Assembly (NCBI GenBank): GCA_035649435.1
Contig: DASRJO010000064.1
Coordinates: 1 to 7,643 of the forward strand
Source of the DNA: DASRJW01 sp035649435
GTDB taxonomy: Bacteria > Krumholzibacteriota > Krumholzibacteriia > G020349025
Length of the DNA: 7,643 bases
Direction: 5' to 3'
A program made the translations under genes and the position numbers. Numbering within the stretch: position 1 is the first letter of the stretch; each line of letters opens with the position of its first letter. The notes below the pieces were generated by a model. The model was given only the letters and a program-made list of their open reading frames with translations, was not told where the DNA came from and did no database searches. This document shows, piece after piece, positions 1 to 5,815 of the stretch.

Positions 1-1091
1 CGGCCGAGCTCGTAGTCTGCGACATACAGCGCGCCGTCCGGTCCGATCGCGACATCGAGCGGTCTGCCGAGGCCGGTGACGAACGCCTGGGGTGGGCTCG
101 CGACCCATGACATCCCATCCCAGGTCACGCTGAGCCACGACACGCGGTGTCCGAACGAGGTCGTGCAGCCGCCCGATGGTGCGGTCTGACCGAACTCGGC
201 GACGAACAGATCGCCGGGACCGAACCCCGCGAAGCCGGAGCCGAAGACGAGCCCGTCTGGCGAGCTGTGCGGGTCGAAGAGCGCGATGGGATCGGTGACG
301 GTGGCATCGCAACCGCCAAGGTCGCAGTCGCCGGCACCGCACGGCGGCGGAACGCAGAACTCTCCGATGTCGGCGCAGTCGCCCACGCCGAAGCAAGTGG
401 GAAAACCGTAGTCGTGACCCTGGCGGATCCAGTTGAGCTCGTCGGGTGATTCGAAGCACTGAGTCGACTCGGCGCTCGGCCCGTTGTCGGCGGCGAAGAG
501 GGCGCCCGCCTGATTGAAGGCGAGATCGTAGGCGACACGCACGCCGGTGGCGAAGATCGTGACCGAATCTCCTGCTGTGGTGAATCGCAGGATGGTGGCC
601 GACCACGGATGGGCCTGCTCTGCCAGATTGGTCGCCGCGCCCACGCCCATGTAGATCCTGCCGTCGGGTCCGGATGTGAGGTCGTAATTGCGCCCGGCGC
701 CGACCGGAATCCCGGTCAAGATCGTGTCGACCACGTCAGCGACGTGGTCCGCGTTCAGGTCGCGGTAGCGAGCGACCTCGCCGCGATAGGAGACGAACAA
801 CGCGCCTTCGTGATGGAGCAGCCCCGTTGGATTCGTCATTCCCGCGGCGAAGTGGACGACGGACTCGGCGATCCCATCCGCGTCGAGATCCTTGGCGGCG
901 CGGACCTGATCGTCGAGTGTCGCCACGTACAGATAGCCATCGGGACCGAAGGCGAGCGAAGAGGGCATCTGCAGATTGTCGAGGAACACCGTGACGGTGA
1001 AACCGGGCGGAACGGTGACTTCGCACGCGGCGCTCGCCTGCAAGCACGTCCAAAGACCGAGAGCCGCGACGGTCGATCGGATTCGCGTCAC
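1..1091 (-). CDS. Exported PQQ-dependent sugar (glucose/sorbosone) dehydrogenase-like beta-propeller, 3' end cut off
   Basis: At least 363 residues are visible; the C-terminus lies beyond the left edge. The frame is open throughout. The GTG start at 1091 lies one base after the stop of the Trm112-like gene and gives a clear signal peptide (MTRIRSTVAALGLWTCLQAS, cleavage near residue 22). Repeated propeller-blade motifs of the type GPDGxLYVA occur at about 49-57, 142-149 and 350-358. The stretch DELNWIRQGHDYGFP (217-231) matches the ELNxIxxGxxYGWP signature of soluble PQQ glucose/sorbosone dehydrogenases, which oxidise sugars in the periplasm or outside the cell. Oddities are two Asp-rich Ca-loop-like motifs, KDLDADGIAE (67-76) and RDLNADHVAD (110-119), and a Cys-rich segment at 233-261. 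There is no good ribosome binding site, so translation is probably coupled to the gene upstream. The fold call is fairly firm; substrate and PQQ use are inferred from the family. Confidence 0.85.
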   Translation of the reverse strand, partial: MTRIRSTVAALGLWTCLQASAACEVTVPPGFTVTVFLDNLQMPSSLAFGPDGYLYVATLDDQVRAAKDLDADGIAESVVHFAAGMTNPTGLLHHEGALFVSYRGEVARYRDLNADHVADVVDTILTGIPVGAGRNYDLTSGPDGRIYMGVGAATNLAEQAHPWSATILRFTTAGDSVTIFATGVRVAYDLAFNQAGALFAADNGPSAESTQCFESPDELNWIRQGHDYGFPTCFGVGDCADIGEFCVPPPCGAGDCDLGGCDATVTDPIALFDPHSSPDGLVFGSGFAGFGPGDLFVAEFGQTAPSGGCTTSFGHRVSWLSVTWDGMSWVASPPQAFVTGLGRPLDVAIGPDGALYVADYELG

Positions 1092-1092
1092 T

Positions 1093-1359
1093 TCACGGAG
1101 ATTCGATCTGAGCCGCCGGGATGCCTTCGTCCACCAACATGATCGGGATGTCGCCGTCGATCCGATAGATGGTTTTGCCATCGGTCGTGATCAAACCTTC
1201 CGCCACCGGGGTTTCGACTTTCTGGCCGCCGGCATTGACGATGCGCTGTGCGGTGATGGCAGCGTTCAATTTCGCCAACTGATCCTCGCGCAGGATTTCG
1301 AGCGGCTGCTTGGTGGCTGGACAGACCAGGATCTCGAGAAGGTCGCTGCGAATCGGCAT
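1093..1359 (-). CDS. Trm112-like / UPF0434 (YcaR) family small protein
   Basis: This is an 88-residue protein. The N-terminus MPIRSDLLEILVCPATKQPL and the ending DGKTIYRIDGDIPIMLVDEG are the two conserved blocks of the Trm112/YcaR family: 'LLEILxCPxxKxPL' and 'YPIxDGIPxML'. The ATG at 1359 has a GGAGG six bases upstream (1366-1370); the open frame continues further upstream, but that extension has no family similarity and overlaps the DinB-like gene. About 30 residues lie between the blocks, longer than E. coli YcaR but common in one branch of the family. Only the first Cys of the CPxC zinc knuckle is present (CPAT), so zinc binding is doubtful. Eukaryotic and archaeal Trm112 proteins stabilise methyltransferases; the bacterial role is poorly defined. 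The gene is one base upstream of the sugar dehydrogenase gene. Confidence 0.88.
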   Translation of the reverse strand: MPIRSDLLEILVCPATKQPLEILREDQLAKLNAAITAQRIVNAGGQKVETPVAEGLITTDGKTIYRIDGDIPIMLVDEGIPAAQIESP

Positions 1360-1395
1360 CGATTTCCTCCACAACGCCGGTGAACACACGGCGGA

Positions 1396-1425
1396 AGTAT
1401 ACCCAGGAAGCCCGGTGTGGTTCCA
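1396..1425 (-). promoter_or_regulatory. Candidate internal promoter before the Trm112-like gene
   Basis: In the 67-base gap after the DinB-like gene, the minus strand carries TATACT (1401-1396), one mismatch from the TATAAT -10 consensus. It is preceded at an 18-base spacing by TGGAAC (1425-1420), which matches TTGACA only partly. The predicted transcript would begin about 30 bases before the Trm112-like ATG. This would allow the last two genes of the cluster to be expressed separately. The call rests on sequence pattern only. Confidence 0.3.
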
Positions 1426-1426
1426 C

Positions 1427-1939
1427 TCATTTGGCCTGCAGCAATTTGAGCGTCGTCGCGATCTGCCCGGCGTGGCGCGTACAGTGCTCGGCCGCATGGA
1501 AGAGCAAGCCGAGGACCGTGGTCGGCAGCTGCGCCTTGCCGATGCGGCGCGGCTCGATCAACGTGCTCTCTTCGGTGTGGCGGAGTTGGGCGAGCGCGGT
1601 GTCGACGGCTTCATCCACCATGCGCACCAAGGTCGCGGCATCGAGGCCGGTGCCCTCGGCACGGCGCTCGAGCGCGAGCGCTTCACGTTGAGCCGGCGTC
1701 AGTGCTTCGTCGCGCGCGTAAGTGAAGAGCCGGTCCAGGCTGCCCGTGAGATGCAGCACATGGAAACCAACCGAGGCCGCATTTCCGGGGCGCTCCCAGA
1801 GTGACTGAGAGTCGACGTCGGCGACCAAGCGGCGGACGTCCGCGCGCGCCTGCAACAGCGCGTGTGCAATCGGGACGAGGAGCAGCGGCACGCCAGCCAC
1901 GGGTCCGCTGAGCCACACTTCGGTGATTTCGCTCGCCAT
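1427..1939 (-). CDS. DinB-like (DinB/YfiT superfamily) putative metalloprotein
   Basis: This 170-residue protein is predicted to be all-helical. The pattern is that of the DinB/YfiT four-helix bundle: a helix with FHVLHLTGSLDRL (59-71, His60 and His63) and a C-terminal helix with LFHAAEHCTRHAGQIATTLK (146-165), where His152 and His156 form the usual HxxxHxGQ metal-binding motif. Three His in this arrangement normally bind a divalent metal. Family members include thiol-dependent transferases (bacillithiol or mycothiol S-transferases, maleylpyruvate isomerase) and many proteins of unknown substrate. The ATG at 1939 has AGGAGG five bases upstream, and its A overlaps the TGA of the GNAT gene (TGATG), so the two are likely translationally coupled. 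The exact reaction cannot be named. Confidence 0.85.
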   Translation of the reverse strand: MASEITEVWLSGPVAGVPLLLVPIAHALLQARADVRRLVADVDSQSLWERPGNAASVGFHVLHLTGSLDRLFTYARDEALTPAQREALALERRAEGTGLDAATLVRMVDEAVDTALAQLRHTEESTLIEPRRIGKAQLPTTVLGLLFHAAEHCTRHAGQIATTLKLLQAK

Positions 1940-2499
1940 CAGGGCCTCCTATCGATGCGTGGTCGCGGGTGCTCGTAGAGGATCGCGCCCTCGTCGCTGC
2001 CGGGGCCGACGAAGTGGAAGCCGCACTTTTCCAGCACGCGGATGGAGGGTCGTAGCTCGGGGAGCGTCTGCGCTTGCACGACCCGGACACGGCCGTCGGC
2101 GAACGCCCAGGCGACGAGGGCATCGACGGCCTCTTTGGCAATGCCTTGCCGCTGATGGCTCTCGAGGATCGAGTAGCCGATCTCCACGCGCCCGGTCGAC
2201 GTCGGTTCACCGCGGAAACCGCCATTGCCCACCGCGACTCTGTCGCCCTCCGCGGATTCCAGAAGGAAATACCAGTTGGCCCAGCCGCCGGTGTCCGGGT
2301 GGGTGCGGTGCATCTCGAGACTGAAACGGATCGAAGCCTCGTCGTTGAGAGGAGGTGGCCATTCGGGCGGCACTTCGGCCTCCAAGAACGCAGCCAGACG
2401 CGAGCGATCCTCCAGCTCGGCCAGAGAAAGCGCCTCGTTGCCGGCAACGAGCCGGAGTCGCGCGGTTCGGATCGAAAGCGGCGGTGAGGGTCGGCGCAA
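1939..2499 (-). CDS. GNAT-family N-acetyltransferase (RimJ/RimL type)
   Basis: This 186-residue protein begins with SIRTARLRLV (9-18), the typical first strand of RimJ/RimL-like acetyltransferases. It has VEIGYSILESHQRQGIAKEA at 105-124, where Q116-A121 is the acetyl-CoA pyrophosphate-binding loop (Q/RxxGxA/G). It ends with SIRVLEKCGFHFVGPG (152-167), the family motif SxxvleKxGF. It should transfer an acetyl group from acetyl-CoA to an amine in the cytoplasm; the substrate is unknown. The only early in-frame start is TTG at 2499, three bases short of an ideal spacing from a GGAGG at 2504-2508 (4-base spacer) and six codons after an in-frame stop. The gene lies 15 bases after the dioxygenase-like gene and shares one base with the DinB-like gene downstream. 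Confidence 0.92.
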   Translation of the reverse strand: MRRPSPPLSIRTARLRLVAGNEALSLAELEDRSRLAAFLEAEVPPEWPPPLNDEASIRFSLEMHRTHPDTGGWANWYFLLESAEGDRVAVGNGGFRGEPTSTGRVEIGYSILESHQRQGIAKEAVDALVAWAFADGRVRVVQAQTLPELRPSIRVLEKCGFHFVGPGSDEGAILYEHPRPRIDRRP

Positions 2500-2514
2500 C
2501 GGGCCTCCGGAACG

Positions 2515-3153
2515 CTAGCGTGTCGTGGCGCCTCGCGACACCGCGCCATACACGATGTCGCACGTGGCATGCAGCAGGCCGTCCGCATGCTTTTCCGGCT
2601 CGACGATCTTGCACACACTACCGACGTCGGCGCGCCGGCGGGTTTCGGCATCGAGGAACCTGTCCCCGGCGAAGAAGATCTCGAAGGAGTGCTTCTCCAC
2701 ATCCGGCGCCGCAAGCACGAAGTGAATGTGCGCTGCTGCGCCTCCTTGAGGATACGGTCCCGGCTTGATCGTGCTGAACTCGTAGCGGCCGTCCTTATTT
2801 GTCCAGAGCCGCGTCTTCAGGCGTGGATCGGAGCTGTTGCGCGAGTCCACGTTGTACAAGCCAGCGGTGTCGGTGTGATAGACGTAGACTTCGATGCCTT
2901 CGAGCGGCGTCTTGCCGTCCGATGCGAACACCCTGCCGGTCACCACGAGGCGCTCGCCTGGCTCGTTCGCAGCCGCGATCGTGGCGCTCCACGGCCGATT
3001 GGTCGCCGGCTCCTTCCCAGGTGACTCCGCCTGGGCCACGCCGCCAAAGTGGACGAGCAGCACGAGACAACGGAGCATTCGTCGAACCGTGAGCAGCGAG
3101 AGTCCTGCAGCACCTCGCCCGCCTCGAGCACGCGATCCAAGTCGATACACCAT
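2515..3153 (-). CDS. Exported intradiol ring-cleavage dioxygenase-like protein
   Basis: This 212-residue protein has a long basic N-region and then a Sec-type hydrophobic segment, MLRCLVLLVHFGGVAQA (26-42), with cleavage expected after AQA. The mature part carries the intradiol dioxygenase core: LVVTGRVFASDGKTPLEGIE, then HTDTAGLY, GRYEFSTIKPGPYP and AHIHF. The four ferric-iron ligands of protocatechuate 3,4-dioxygenase have counterparts here: Tyr100, Tyr134, His142 and His144. The loop between the second Tyr and the first His is about five residues shorter than in that enzyme. Classical members cleave catechols between the hydroxyls in the cytoplasm; this one is smaller and exported, so its substrate is unknown. 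An ATG at 3159 overlaps the upstream stop (ATGA) but lies only 2 bases from the GGAGG, whereas the ATG at 3153 has an 8-base spacer and is preferred. Confidence 0.85.
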   Translation of the reverse strand: MVYRLGSRARGGRGAAGLSLLTVRRMLRCLVLLVHFGGVAQAESPGKEPATNRPWSATIAAANEPGERLVVTGRVFASDGKTPLEGIEVYVYHTDTAGLYNVDSRNSSDPRLKTRLWTNKDGRYEFSTIKPGPYPQGGAAAHIHFVLAAPDVEKHSFEIFFAGDRFLDAETRRRADVGSVCKIVEPEKHADGLLHATCDIVYGAVSRGATTR

Positions 3154-3155
3154 GA

Positions 3156-4538
3156 TCATTTCCTCCCCATGGCGGAGCGTGTGCGCTCCGTCCACAATTG
3201 GGCCATGGCGAGGGCGGTGAGCAGGATCAAGAAAATCTCGATCGGATAGCGAAATCGTGGCTGTGCCCAGAAGAACACGTGCGCCCCGATCCATCCGAGA
3301 CAAAGGTACACCAGGAGCTGCGCATCGGTTCCGAGCTTCTTCCAGCGCACCGCTGCCACGATCCCACCGCAGAGCACAAGCTTGCCGATTGCCGCGGCGA
3401 TCCAGGTGAAAAACCCATCCAACCAGCGGTTCTTGGCGCGCTGTTTGGCGCGCATTGCCTCCGCGACGAGGGCCACGTCGGGATTGGTGGTCCAGCCTTC
3501 CGGCAAACTGATGGCGCTGTTGTCGTGTGGGGCCCACCGGGGACTGCCGAACAATGCCACCACCTTGCGCACTCCGCGCGACACGAAACCCGCGGGGTCG
3601 GTGCCGATGTACGCCCACGCGAGCCGATATCCGGTTCGATCGATGGCGGCTTGTGTCGTGAGGTCCGCCATCGGCGTGAGTGAAAGGTCCCGGTAGCCGA
3701 TGCCTTCGGCGTTGTGACCGAAATAGAAGTTCAAGCCACCGCCGTAGCACACGATGGCCGGGCTGCCGACCACGAGAGTGTTGCGTAGCGTCCATGGCGC
3801 GATGGTGGCGCTGCAAGCTCCCAGCATCCAGGCGCAGGCGATCCATCCCGGCCGGCGCCACTTCGCGCGCGCGAGGAGCCAGAATCCGGCGACCGCCGGC
3901 AACACGAGCCCAGAGGCGCGTGTGAGTGCCGCGAGGCCGAAGAGGATTCCTGCGCCCGCGAACGTGCGGCGGGAAGGTGGCAGCGTGACGCACAAGAGCC
4001 CGAGCAGGAGCCAGACGACGAACAGATTCTCCGACGCCAGCAGGTTCGTCGCGAACACATACGTGGGGTGAATCGCAACGAGTCCACCCGCGATCCGGCC
4101 GGCGTTCTCGCCACCGAGACGCTTCCCGAGCCGATACACCAATCCACATGCCAAAGTCCCGAGGAGAATCTGTACGAACACGACGATGCGATGCTCGACC
4201 GAGAACAGACTGTACAGAGCGCCGATGAAGACAGGGTAGAGCGGTGGCCACCAGCCAAACTTGCCGTAGACTTCCACCTGGGACGAGTCGAACAGGAATC
4301 CCCAATTCGACGCGATCTTCTCTCCGGCCATGTGATAGTACAGGTAGTCGCTGAAAGGCACGGTGTCGGAGAGCCATAGCACGGCGGCAAGGCGCACCAC
4401 GAACGCAAGGCCCATGATGAGAAAGATGGTGCGCACACGTCGCGCCGGAGTCGGCCCGCGCGCACTCGATGCGGATCGCGCGGGGGATGGTGTGCGCGGG
4501 GATCGCGTGCGGTCTGCAGCTTGGCGCCGATGGGTCAC
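3156..4538 (-). CDS. Multi-pass membrane glycosyltransferase, GT39/ArnT-like (PMT_2 type)
   Basis: This protein of up to 460 residues has roughly nine to eleven hydrophobic segments (about 37-56, 99-134, 168-186, 193-222, 231-250, 375-396, 406-424 and 431-448). Family hallmarks are an Asp in the first external loop (FSDYLYYHMAGEKI, Asp64), WWPPLYPVFIGALYSLF (96-112), APWTLRN (247-253) and a C-terminal QPRFRYPIEIFLI. Such GT-C enzymes transfer a sugar from a polyprenyl-phosphate donor to lipid, glycan or protein on the outer face of the inner membrane. Donor and acceptor are not evident. The GTG start at 4538 lacks its own ribosome binding site but overlaps the stop of a possible 38-residue ORF by 4 bases. 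The first 35 residues are Arg/Ser/Pro-rich; starts at 4436 (GTG) or 4415 (ATG) would remove them. Confidence 0.85.
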   Translation of the reverse strand: MTHRRQAADRTRSPRTPSPARSASSARGPTPARRVRTIFLIMGLAFVVRLAAVLWLSDTVPFSDYLYYHMAGEKIASNWGFLFDSSQVEVYGKFGWWPPLYPVFIGALYSLFSVEHRIVVFVQILLGTLACGLVYRLGKRLGGENAGRIAGGLVAIHPTYVFATNLLASENLFVVWLLLGLLCVTLPPSRRTFAGAGILFGLAALTRASGLVLPAVAGFWLLARAKWRRPGWIACAWMLGACSATIAPWTLRNTLVVGSPAIVCYGGGLNFYFGHNAEGIGYRDLSLTPMADLTTQAAIDRTGYRLAWAYIGTDPAGFVSRGVRKVVALFGSPRWAPHDNSAISLPEGWTTNPDVALVAEAMRAKQRAKNRWLDGFFTWIAAAIGKLVLCGGIVAAVRWKKLGTDAQLLVYLCLGWIGAHVFFWAQPRFRYPIEIFLILLTALAMAQLWTERTRSAMGRK

Positions 4539-4651
4539 GCGGTGAGCCTAGCGGCTGTTGCGAGGAGCAGCAAGCCCCCGGGGTCGCGGTTGCGTTGCTT
4601 CGAAGAGCGTGTCGCCAAAGCCACGGCCACGACGACGAACGTGAAGCACAT
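4535..4651 (-). CDS. Possible 38-residue hydrophobic peptide, coupled to the glycosyltransferase
   Basis: The gap between the RidA-family gene and the glycosyltransferase holds an ORF of 38 codons. It begins MCFTFVVVAVALATRS, has a basic middle (SSKQRNRD) and ends in a second hydrophobic stretch (GGLLLLATAARLTA). A GAGG lies 7 bases before its ATG (4659-4662). Its TGA overlaps the glycosyltransferase GTG start by 4 bases (GTGA), a common coupling arrangement, and that GTG has no ribosome binding site of its own. It could be a small membrane protein, or only a translated leader that brings ribosomes to the next gene. No family is recognised. In GC-rich DNA a short ORF like this can arise by chance. 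Confidence 0.35.
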   Translation of the reverse strand: MCFTFVVVAVALATRSSKQRNRDPGGLLLLATAARLTA

Positions 4652-4680
4652 CCGGCTTCCTCGGAGAATTCCTGCGGCCG

Positions 4681-5091
4681 TCAGCGATCTTCGGATGTCG
4701 CGGTATCGCTGACGATGGCATCGACCTCGATTTCCACCAGCATTTCCGGCGCGATGAGCCGGCTCACCTCGACCATCGCGGTGGCCGGCCGGATGTCGGC
4801 GAAAAACTCGCCGTGGGCGCGTCCGATCTCCTCCCACTGGTCGATGTCGACGACGTACATGCGCGTGCGAACGACGTCACGCATGGAAGCCCCCAGTGCA
4901 CGCAGGGCCGACTCGATGTTGCGCAGCGTCTGCATCGTCTGCGCGTAGGGGTCGCCTTCGCCGACGATCGCGCCGGTCGCGCTCGTGGCTGTCGTCCCCG
5001 AGACGTGCACGGTCGAGCCCACGCGAATGGCGCGCGAGTATCCGACGCGTGGTTCCCATGGAGTCCCGGTGGAAAATCGCTGTCGTTGCAT
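4681..5091 (-). CDS. RidA/YjgF-family protein without the catalytic arginine
   Basis: This 136-residue protein has the normal length and fold signature of the Rid family. It begins MQRQRFSTGTPWEPRVGYSR, with VHVSGTTATSATG at 28-40, GDPYAQTMQTLRNIESAL at 46-63, and DVVRTRMYVVDIDQWEEIGR at 72-91. It closes with RPATAMVEVSRL (101-112) and EIEVDAIVS. RidA proper hydrolyses reactive enamine/imine intermediates in the cytoplasm, using an Arg in the motif PARxxVEV. Here that position is Thr104 (PATAMVEV), so a classical deaminase activity should not be assumed; family branches without this Arg have unknown roles. The ATG at 5091 has AGGAGG eight bases upstream (5100-5105). It is the first gene of the minus-strand cluster and diverges from the sigma-factor gene. 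Confidence 0.93.
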   Translation of the reverse strand: MQRQRFSTGTPWEPRVGYSRAIRVGSTVHVSGTTATSATGAIVGEGDPYAQTMQTLRNIESALRALGASMRDVVRTRMYVVDIDQWEEIGRAHGEFFADIRPATAMVEVSRLIAPEMLVEIEVDAIVSDTATSEDR

Positions 5092-5156
5092 TCTGGCACC
5101 CTCCTTTCCAGGCCCAGCCTGAGGTTGCCGGTGCCGAGCCCGGATCCTGCTGGGCC

Positions 5157-5162
5157 ATTGTA
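5157..5162 (-). promoter_or_regulatory. Candidate -10 box for the minus-strand cluster
   Basis: The minus strand reads TACAAT here, one mismatch from TATAAT, about 65 bases before the RidA-family ATG. No convincing TTGACA-like -35 lies at the right distance. It is the best housekeeping-type promoter element in the divergent region, but the support is weak. Confidence 0.25.
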
Positions 5163-5180
5163 TGGTCGGGTCCATCGGGG

Positions 5181-5207
5181 GTGGAAGGAGTAAACCCTTC
5201 CGCGTTT
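5181..5207 (+). promoter_or_regulatory. Candidate ECF-type promoter and inverted repeat before the sigma-factor gene
   Basis: GGAAG (5183-5187) and CGTTT (5203-5207) are separated by 15 bases and resemble the GGAAC...CGTC/T pattern bound by many ECF sigma factors. Transcription would begin near 5214, about 32 bases before the sigma ATG. The same stretch forms an inverted repeat, GTGGAAGG-AGTAAAC-CCTTCCGC, eight pairs including one G-T. ECF sigma genes often drive their own promoter, so this is a reasonable autoregulation site. The assignment rests on pattern and position only. Confidence 0.35.
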
Positions 5208-5245
5208 CCCGGCATCTCCTGATGTGACGAAGGGAGAATTGCCGG

Positions 5246-5815
5246 ATGGTACTGGCCCTGGTCCCGACGGAGGCCCACTTGGACCCTGCGGAGATGGCCG
5301 CCCTCGTCCGGCGAGCGCGCATGGGCGAAACGACTGCATACGAGCGTCTGTACCGCTTGCACGTGCCACCGGTGTACGCGCTGTGCCTGCGTCTGTGCGG
5401 CGACCCCGGCCGGGCCAAGGAGTGCGCCCAGGAGGTCTTCGTGCTGGCATGGCAGAGGCTCGGGAGCCTGCAAATCGATGCGGCATTCGCCGGTTGGTTG
5501 CGCCGGATCGCCGTGAACGTGTCGTTGATGGCGTTGCGATCGCGCGGGCGGCTGTGGTCTCGCGAGTCCGGCTCCGATGTCCTGGACGCAGTCGCCGCAG
5601 TGACACCGCGGCAGGGCGAGCCGGTGGGGTTGCGACTCGATCTCGAGCGCGCCATCGCGCGACTCCCCGATCGGGCCCGCTCCGTTCTGGTGCTGCACGA
5701 CATCGAGGGCTACAGCCACGAAGAAATCGCGGCGGAGCTGGAGATCGCCACGGGAACTTCGAAGGCACATCTGCATCGGGCGCGATGCTCGCTGCGGGAG
5801 GTGTTGCGAGGATGA
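5246..5815 (+). CDS. ECF-subfamily RNA polymerase sigma factor
   Basis: This 189-residue protein has the two domains of an ECF (sigma-70 group 4) factor. Region 2 spans about 30-100 and includes AKECAQEVFVLAWQRL (57-72), the counterpart of the DAEDxxQEvFlxaw core-binding/-10 segment, followed by FAGWLRRIAVNVSL (81-94). Region 4 spans about 130-187: LPDRARSVLVLHDIEGYSHE (140-159), then the helix-turn-helix ending SKAHLHRARCSLREVL. It would direct RNA polymerase to a small regulon when released from its anti-sigma factor. The ATG at 5246 has GGGAG nine bases upstream (5232-5236). Its TGA overlaps the anti-sigma ATG by 4 bases, which supports equal production of the two partners. Confidence 0.93.
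   Translation: MVLALVPTEAHLDPAEMAALVRRARMGETTAYERLYRLHVPPVYALCLRLCGDPGRAKECAQEVFVLAWQRLGSLQIDAAFAGWLRRIAVNVSLMALRSRGRLWSRESGSDVLDAVAAVTPRQGEPVGLRLDLERAIARLPDRARSVLVLHDIEGYSHEEIAAELEIATGTSKAHLHRARCSLREVLRG

Noticed and set aside
609..1142. A plus-strand frame of 177 codons opposite the sugar dehydrogenase
   Set aside because: The minus strand carries clear propeller motifs and a signal peptide here; the plus-strand translation shows no family features.
1093..1359. Loss of the second zinc-knuckle Cys in the Trm112-like protein as a novelty
   Set aside because: CPxTK-type variants with the longer middle segment are, to my knowledge, a common branch of this family, so it is not evidence of decay.
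3030..3153. Tat signal in the dioxygenase N-terminus because of its twin Arg
   Set aside because: The RR precedes MLRCLVLL without the S/T-RRxFLK context, and the hydrophobic core is of ordinary Sec type.
2515..4377. A 620-codon minus-strand frame that would fuse a long N-terminus to the dioxygenase
   Set aside because: The N-terminal 400 residues are the glycosyltransferase gene read in another frame and match nothing; the ribosome binding site and signal peptide place the start at 3153.
4539..4680. Terminator after the RidA-family gene
   Set aside because: No stable GC-rich hairpin followed by a T-run on the minus strand was found, and the short ORF with its ribosome binding site fits the space better.
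4681..5703. A 340-codon N-terminally extended form of the RidA-family protein
   Set aside because: The extension is antisense to the sigma gene, and the family N-terminus begins at the ATG at 5091 with a strong ribosome binding site.
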